Source of the DNA: Parascedosporium putredinis
Lineage: Eukaryota; Ascomycota; Sordariomycetes; Microascales; Microascaceae
Reading direction: 5' to 3'
Assembly: GCA_949357655.1 (NCBI GenBank)
Contig: CASHTG010000001.1
Span: forward strand, 2,294,001-2,358,000
Length of the DNA stretch: 64,000 bases
The notes beneath the pieces were generated by a model that did not search any database, was not told where the DNA came from, and worked only from the letters and a program-made list of their open reading frames with translations. The stretch's first letter is position 1, and every line of letters starts with the position of its first letter. A program made the translations under genes and the position numbers. Of this stretch, positions 57,910 to 64,000 are shown in pieces.

Positions 57910-59876
57910 ATGGGAGACTCACAAGAAAAGAATTATAAGTACCGGCAGGAGATTAGCCAGGTAAGCCTTAAAATCATTCCACACAGATGTCCTTTGCGCT
58001 TCCGGTCAGCCAAAGGCCCTATTCCATCGGAGTGCCACGGGAGAGAAGCGGGCTAGACCCAGGTCACCGCCGCCATGAATGGCAAAGCGTCGATGCTGGC
58101 AATGGAGGAGAGCAGTGAGCTCCCGAGAAGTTGCGCTCGGCGGCTTCGGCCATTTTCCATATGGATCATGGAGCGAGGGCTCCTTCCTTGGCTGCTCACG
58201 GGCTATCTACCCTCGCTCCCATCTATGATGCCCATCACCGCGTCGCGGTAGGGACCTGCTTCATCCCCTTGGCCACACTCATGGTTTCTTCGCTCTCGAA
58301 AAATAATCGGTCTAGTCGGCTACTATGAGCGTATCACCTAGGTTACTTTTAGATGGGAAGCAGGACTATGAGGGAGGATGGCCGTACGATTTGGTCCGGG
58401 GCTACCCTTCGATTTCTTGCCCCCAGTATCCTTGCACTGGCCACCAACCCCATCCTCTTTTGACGTGGATACGCCGGCTTCTAGTCTCTTCGCGCAAGGC
58501 GAGGATGGAATGGTAGTTCCGGCGGCCGACCTAACCTGCGAGATTCCTGCCATTGCTGGTACCCCCTGCCTAGGAATACCGGCTCTCCTTGGGCCAGCCA
58601 GTGCTTGTCTTTAGACGAGAGCTCGTCGGGAGTTGTTGACCAGATTAAAAGGGCGAGTGCCCATGATACTTCAGGGACAGTAGGACAAATCGTCCTCGGT
58701 CTTTCAGAGCATTTTGCCGGGCATGTTGTCGTCTCACCCGTGTCTCCCATGTTTGAAGATGGCGAAGAGACGGAACAGAGGCTCCGAGCAAGGCTGACCT
58801 GGGTTCTTCAACAGATGATGTATGTCTCTGGCGAAACGGCCGAACCATCAGTCGAAACTACGGGCATTATTGAAGACATTGTCAGGCAGCAGGTGATTGA
58901 GCTGGTAAGTTGAAGTTAGGCCGCCCCTTCTCACCCCGGGCTCGTAGCTTACTCGCCTTGTCCTCTCAAGCTCCGCAACTGCACAGAACTCGCCGCTCGA
59001 CGAGGGTCCCGGTCGATTGGCATCAATGATTTGATTTTCCAGATCCGCCACGATCAAGCCAAAGTGTCACGCCTACGGACTTTTCTGTCCTGGAAGGATG
59101 TGCGTAAAAACGTCAAAGATTCGGACGACAAGGGTGGTGACGCCGACCTGGGAGCCGCCGAGGATCCTTCAGGTGGCGTTCCCGGCGGCCCTGTCGACGA
59201 CTCAACCAAGAAGATCAAAACGACCAAGACAACACTGCCTTGGGAGCCCACGTCCTTCTACAACCAGGAGGTGCCCGAGCGAGATGACGAGGAAGATGAG
59301 GAGGAAGAGGCCATGAACCACATTACCCTGCAGCGCCTCCAAAGGCAGACGAGCGGACCAAGGTCATGACGAAGGAGGAATACGTTACGTGGTCCGAATA
59401 CCGCCAAGCGTCCTTTACCTTTCGCAAGAGCAAGCGTTTTAGAGAATGGGCCGGCTTCGGTATCGTCACCGACAGCAAGCCCTCGGACGATATCGTTGAC
59501 ATTCTCGGTTTCCTGACCTTTGAGATGGTCCAAACTTTGACCGAGGTCGCGCTCAGTGTCAAGGAGCAGGAGGATTTCCTCCACCGCGCCCAAAGCGGTG
59601 TTGAGAAGGCCACGGGTGGCGCCAAGAAGCGGAAGCTTAACCAGGGCCTCTTCGACCCCCGAGCGAGGGCAGATCGCCCATCGAGCCCCGCCACGTCACA
59701 GAGGCATTTAGACGCCTGCAGCAGCGCCCCAAGAAGTCAAGGGCCATGCTTAACGGCACAAGACTCTCCCATCACACTACTCTCAATATTGTAGGTCACA
59801 AGTCCCCGTCTTCGTCCCCATGTCGCACCATTCCGTGGCAAGCAATTCTAATGGTGTCTTGTGATTCTAGTTTTAA
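57910..59876 (+). CDS. SPT3: SAGA/SLIK subunit Spt3
   Basis: Spt3 carries a pair of histone folds and helps SAGA deliver TBP to TATA promoters. Exons are 57910-57960, 58815-58904, 58971-59790 and a tiny end at 59871-59876 (TTT TAA). MGDSQEKNYKYRQEISQ joins to MMYVSGETAEPSVETTGIIE, DIVRQQVIEL, LRNCTELAARRGSRSIGIND and LIFQIRHDQAKVSRLRTFLS (first histone fold), then an acidic linker (RDDEEDEEEEA), MTKEEYVTWSEYRQASFTFR, FREWAGFGIV and DILGFLTFEMVQTLTEVALS (second fold). Two base losses (near 59352 and 59660) make the four exons sum to 322 residues, close to yeast Spt3 (337). The first intron, 854 bases, is far longer than others here. The final mini-exon is inferred from splice signals and the exact frame sum; without it the frame closes at 59794. 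Confidence 0.92.
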
Positions 59877-60434
59877 CGCACACAATTAGGGCCTCTATGT
59901 CAACACGGAAGGGGGTGTCATCCTTTATCTTTCCTTTTTCTTACCGTTCTCGCTTTGTTTCATCTTTCTTTTTGCCTCTTAATCCCCCTTTGGGATATGA
60001 TAGATACCCTTTCCAATTCGTCAAATCACATTGGAGATGATTCATTCTCTGGAGTATCAGGAGTTTAACAAGAGCGGCTGACTATGGCCTGTGTTAGGTC
60101 AGCTTGATTTTTATTGTTCTCTCTATTAGTCTGCATTCTGTCTCGTTTACTCTAAGTCCACTTTCGTATTGCTCAGTTGCTATATATATAGGTTTATATC
60201 TAATATTAACTGTTTCTCTGATATGCTTCCTCCTCGGAGTGATTGATAAAGTGAGTTTAAGTAGGTTATGAAGGGGAAGGAAGGTGAGAAGGCGGGAGGA
60301 GGGTATATGTAATGGGGCTACAAGTGAGGAGTAAAAAGAAAAAAAAAAGAAAAGAAAATTTATGGATATATCCAATATCAAGGGCTCGTCTCTTGATGTG
60401 TGTTCATTCATCTCTGTTCATCATTGTCGTGACA
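59877..60434. other. convergent 3' spacer
   Basis: An A/T-richer stretch lies between SPT3 and the exporter gene, with TATATATATAG near 60181-60191 and an A-rich run near 60337-60360. No gene is seen. Confidence 0.6.
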
Positions 60435-63400
60435 TTAGGCGCTCCGCTCAACAGATTTACCCTTTGTAACATGTCTGCTAAGTCTTCTCGACACGTGCGA
60501 GTCCTTTCGAAGTCTCGAGCCCACCCTCCTTAGACTATTGGGCACGAGGCCCATTTCGGGGTGTTCGTCCGGCTCATCTGGCTCGTCGGGCTCGTCCTCT
60601 TTGGCCTCCCGGCCGCCCCGATTACCCCAGCCCGGGAATCCGCTCTGCTTCCTCCTCCTCTGGACCCATCTAGAAACGGGCCCGCTAATCGTGGCGGCCC
60701 TGCGAAGCTGGACGCCGCTGGCCGCAGCATCCTCGGATATCAAGGAAAGCCGGCGCCTGAGCCCGGACTTGGGCTTGGCCTGCTCGCGCCGCGGGCGCGG
60801 GGTCGGCGAAGCGCTTACCGCCGCGGATATACGTGCCGAGGTCGGGCTTCTCCAGCATGCCGCCGCGGAAAGCGTTGACGCCGACGAGGAGCTTGGCCAG
60901 CTCAACGAGCTCTTCAATGTACTCGATGATCTCCATCTGCCCGGCGGTCTCGGCGTTCCAGGAGAGGACCCTGTGGCGGATGGAGACTTGCTCCTCTGAG
61001 TCGAGCGAAGAGGCGTCCGAGGTCGGGGTCGCCGGGCGGGAGATGTTGGCGGTGGGGTCGCGTAGGCGGCGGGTCGCGACGACTTCGCGAACCCGCGTGA
61101 TGAGGCGGAGCTGAGCCGTGCGGTTGGAAGGGAGAAACTGCGGGAGGGGCAGGCGGGTGGTGAGGGCTTCGTTTACGGCGAAGATGCTGATTGTGACGCC
61201 GCCGGCGACGTTGCGCCGGTACGTGTAGATCAAGGGATTGAGCTCCTGAGAACGGAATAGCCGTAGTTGTTGCGCAAGCTCACCACGTTGTCCATGCGGT
61301 CGAGGATTTGGTGGAGGACAAAGATGATTTCCGTATACACGGGGACCAGGGGGTGAAGTCGCCCTTGAGGCGGGGCTCGCTGACGCAAAAGGGGAGGAAG
61401 GTTTCGGCCGCGGCGAGCGCCGCTCGGGTCCGGTTGCGGGAGGAGGTGAAGACGGCTTGGGCGCGGGCCGAGTGGTGGCCCAGATCCGGGTCGTCTATGC
61501 CGATGGAGACGGCTCCCTGGACGCGGAGAATCTCTTGAATGGCCGAGGACAGGGATTGGATGAGGCGGTCTCTTGCTCGGACCGGGTACAAGCAGACTTC
61601 GACTAGGATCGCGACGGTTCCGCCGATGAGAAAGGAGGCGAGACGAGTGTAGTATATGGCGACGGCGGACTTGGAGTTGCTGAATGAGGCTGGAAAAGGG
61701 AATTAGCATAGATGTACCAAGGTAAAATAGTTATGGATGTGTTTTACGCAATCATATTAGGAGGAGGAGGAGTCGAGAAGGAAAGGGAGAGAAAGAGTGG
61801 TGGGAGTGAACGTACCGCATGTCACGACTGCGGAGCTCGTGATGCAAACAATACCGGCTTTGACATACTTGGTCTCGAGCTGAATGTAGGCGCTAGGGAT
61901 GATGACGAGCATTTGTACGATGATGGCCAACACGAGGATGTGGTGTCCGGCGAGGTATGCGATATAACCAGTGGTGCAACCGACAATGACGCCGCCGAGA
62001 CGCATGAAGAAGACGATGAGCGACGTGCCGATGGAAACCTCGAAGACGAGAACGAGCTGAAGAGGCGCCCACAGCCCACGGATATCCACGTACCACGCCT
62101 GCCACGAGGGCAAAAACGCTGGCCAGGTGACGAGGGCGACGGCGACGACGAGTTTGAAAGCATACTCGACGTCGTCCGACTCTCTCACCCACTCTACCGC
62201 ATCGGCGGCTCGGCCCCGGAGCGTCATGATCCAGCTCGATTTCGACGGTTTCTTGAGCCCGTTCGAATCCTTAAACTTGACAGACTTTTTCTTCTTCTTC
62301 TTCTTCTTCTTCTTTTTGCTAGCCTGGGATTCCTTAGCGATGGAGCCAGCGCGGGACCGCCCCGCCTCAGTGTCCCTGGTAATGTGCCTTATGAGGGAAT
62401 GTTCCGTCCTGAGCGAGAGTTCGTCGGCATCGAGCGTCTTGGGCGCTTTCTCGGGAGTCGAGGCGGCGGCCGAATGGGTAGACCTCCGCGCTCCCTTAGG
62501 GAGGACCATGGCGTCGTGCTCGCCGCCCAGATAGAGCCATTCCATCCAGTCGGCCAGCCGGGGCCAGTAGATCCTACGACGGTCCTTTCGCCGCTGCCGA
62601 GCCTCCACGAGCAATCGCGTGTACCTCAACATCTCGAGGATGTGAATGGCGGCTTGACGGAAACCCAAGAGGAACGAGGAGACTAAAAGGTCTCGAACTG
62701 GGGAGAATCTCGGCGGCCTCGGCCTCGTCGTCACCGCCTTTATCGGTAAACTCCTGAATCCGTCCGAGGTGTCATAGTCAAAGGTGCCAATGGCATCTTC
62801 GAAGGCGTCAATGAATACGTCTATTTCTTCCAGAAGAATGCCCCTTGGCACCTTGGCGCCTGAGGGTAGCTCTTCGACGTCGTAGCAGTAGGCTAAAGAA
62901 GCCATGAGGAAGTGCACCGCGTCGCGGAGAGCGCCCTGAAAAATCTCTGTTGGCTTCTTGATCCGGCTCACGAGGCCGTCGAGGAGATCGGCGTCGCCGG
63001 CTTCCATCTCGCGGGCGGGCTTGACGCGCTTTAGCTTTTCGAGAAACTCTTCTTTCGGCGTCGACAGGGTTCTGTAGTAGAGGGGCTGGAGAAGGGTGCC
63101 CGAGGAAGCCGGCCCGGCGTCGGTGGGCGCCTCCATGCTGGTGCGGGCGGTGGGCGGGGCGGATTTCTCGCTCAGGGGCCCTCGTCGCCTTGGGCGGTGG
63201 CAAACTTGTCGTCCTCGATCATGACGAGTTTATTTTCGCAAGCGCCCACGACGCGAATGGTTTCCTGGACGAGGTTCGCCATGCCTTCCGTCGTGATGGG
63301 GCGCATAACATCGAGGGGCAGGGCCGAGAACGAGAGCTCGAAGCTGACCTCTCTTTGGGCGGTTTGGCATCCGCTCAAGGTATGGCGTAGATCGCCCTTG

Positions 63401-64000
63401 GCCTTTGTCAAGGCCTCAAGAGCGGATTCTTCTTCTCCCTCTTCTTCCGCCTCCGACTCGCCGTTGTCAGATTTGTCCTTTTCGGACTCCTTGACCTCTT
63501 TTTCGACTCGCGCGTCATCATTCAACGCTTTCTTCATCGCCTTCTCCTTCTTCTTCTTCTCCTTCTTCTCCTTCTTCTCATTTTTAAGTTGCTTACTCTT
63601 CTTGTCCGGCTTCCCCCAGCGCACATGCGCCAGAGGGTTTTGTAGGACGGATCTCATGCGAGGAAGCGCCGTGATTTCGGCAGTTCTACTATCGTGAGAA
63701 AGCTGCGTCAAATTAGAGTCCGCGGTGGGGGCCCTCATGAGGGGGTTGGAAAGGGCGTGCTCGAGCTCGTTCTCGGGAGCGATAAACCAGGTAGAGGCTT
63801 CGGTCAAGGTATCCAATGTGTCGGAGAGGATGTTGATGGTGGTCTCGCCGAGATAACTCGCCGAAGATTCGGGAAAGAGGGCATACCCAAAGAGAAGAAT
63901 GATGCCATGGCCTGTGAGTGTGGGGTACAGGATAGAGGTCACAAGCGAAACGCTGAGATTGTTGTAGCTCGAGATCAGAACGGCAAATGAGTCCATGAGC
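60435..64000 (-). CDS. aromatic acid exporter (ArAE/DUF2421) family membrane protein, 5' end outside window
   Basis: This fungal family pairs an ArAE_2 N-terminal domain with a DUF2421 C-terminal domain and a second multi-span block; relatives are described as brefeldin-A-sensitivity or fusaric-acid-resistance-like efflux proteins. The gene is read from the window edge; exons are >61816 and 60435-61689. Visible are spans near the edge (TLTGHGIILLFGYALFPESS), a long lysine- and acid-rich linker (KNEKKEKKEKKKKEKAMKKA, then SEAEEEGEEES), the cytosolic helical block, a second Lys run, and spans YAFKLVVAVALVTWPAFLPS, LQLVLVFEVSIGTSLIVFFM, VGCTTGYIAYLAGHHILVLA and LIGGTVAILVEVCLYPV. The C-terminal DUF2421 part has LHQILDRMDNVVSLRNNYGY and QMEIIEYIEELVELAKLLVG, ending SRRLSRHVTKGKSVERSA. 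Several base losses (near 63185, 61350, 61245 and in the tail) break it. No start codon lies in the window. Confidence 0.85.
62288..62317 (-). repeat. (AAG)n tract encoding poly-lysine in the ArAE protein
   Basis: The top strand reads (TTC)n and encodes about 12 lysines just before VKFKDSNGLKK, in the cytosolic linker. A second AAG-rich tract lies at about 63543-63585. Confidence 0.9.

Noticed and set aside
58378..58614. Possible nested gene within the SPT3 first intron
   Set aside because: The 78-codon frame is Pro/Leu-rich with no family resemblance and no splice or promoter support; it is noted only as part of the long-intron finding.
1..64000. Search for CRISPR, insertion sequences, retroelement or DNA transposon genes, and a secondary-metabolite cluster
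   Set aside because: No reverse transcriptase, integrase, transposase, PKS/NRPS or terpene synthase motifs were seen on either strand, and no regularly spaced repeats; the gene set is ordinary eukaryotic housekeeping.

Overview
The window is nuclear DNA of a filamentous ascomycete, most likely a Sordariomycete. Introns are short with GT-AG ends and often a CTAAC-type branch site. Coding regions favour C or G in the third position. An arginine attenuator peptide precedes the small subunit of carbamoyl phosphate synthetase, the conventional kinesin has a Neurospora-like tail, and there is an SRE-type two-finger GATA factor. Seventeen protein genes are supported; the last runs off the right edge. 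No tRNA, rRNA, CRISPR array or intact transposon was recognised.

Layout. 1-17 kb: ArfGAP (+), CPA1 with its spliced attenuator uORF (-), ETF beta (-), an Acinus-like SAP/RRM protein (-), a conserved unnamed protein (+), a polytopic membrane protein (+). 17-33 kb: kinesin-1 (-), RAD6 ubiquitin-conjugating enzyme (-), acetoacetyl-CoA thiolase (+), CSN12/Thp1-like PCI protein (+), SUN-family GPI wall protein (-). 33-40 kb: gene-poor spacer of 7.3 kb. 40-50 kb: secreted cupin with a pentapeptide-repeat tail (+), mitochondrial EF-G2 (-), TVP15-like Golgi protein with a 6-base microexon (+), SRE siderophore repressor (-). 50.5-56 kb: second gene-poor spacer. 56-64 kb: PPM1 (+), SPT3 (+) with an 854-base intron, ArAE-type aromatic acid exporter (-, partial).

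The genes do not form a cluster. They are housekeeping functions (arginine synthesis, mitochondrial metabolism and translation, trafficking, chromatin, cell wall). There is no secondary-metabolite, transport or defence island.

The dominant technical feature is that most conserved genes are broken by single-base deletions, often in C or G runs, and every shift goes the same way. Adding one base at each break restores a total length divisible by three in gene after gene (for example ArfGAP 7 bases, CPA1 5, kinesin 5, EF-G2 7, CSN12 6), while RAD6, the cupin and SRE are intact. This looks like uncorrected long-read consensus error, not gene decay. Coordinates below are raw; protein lengths quoted as 'corrected' allow for these bases.

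The most informative biology is the attenuator peptide split over three exons, the two abutting TCACGTGA sites upstream of SPT3, the 6-base exon in TVP15, and the repeat-tailed cupin next to the large spacer. I did not find a convincing new multi-gene system.
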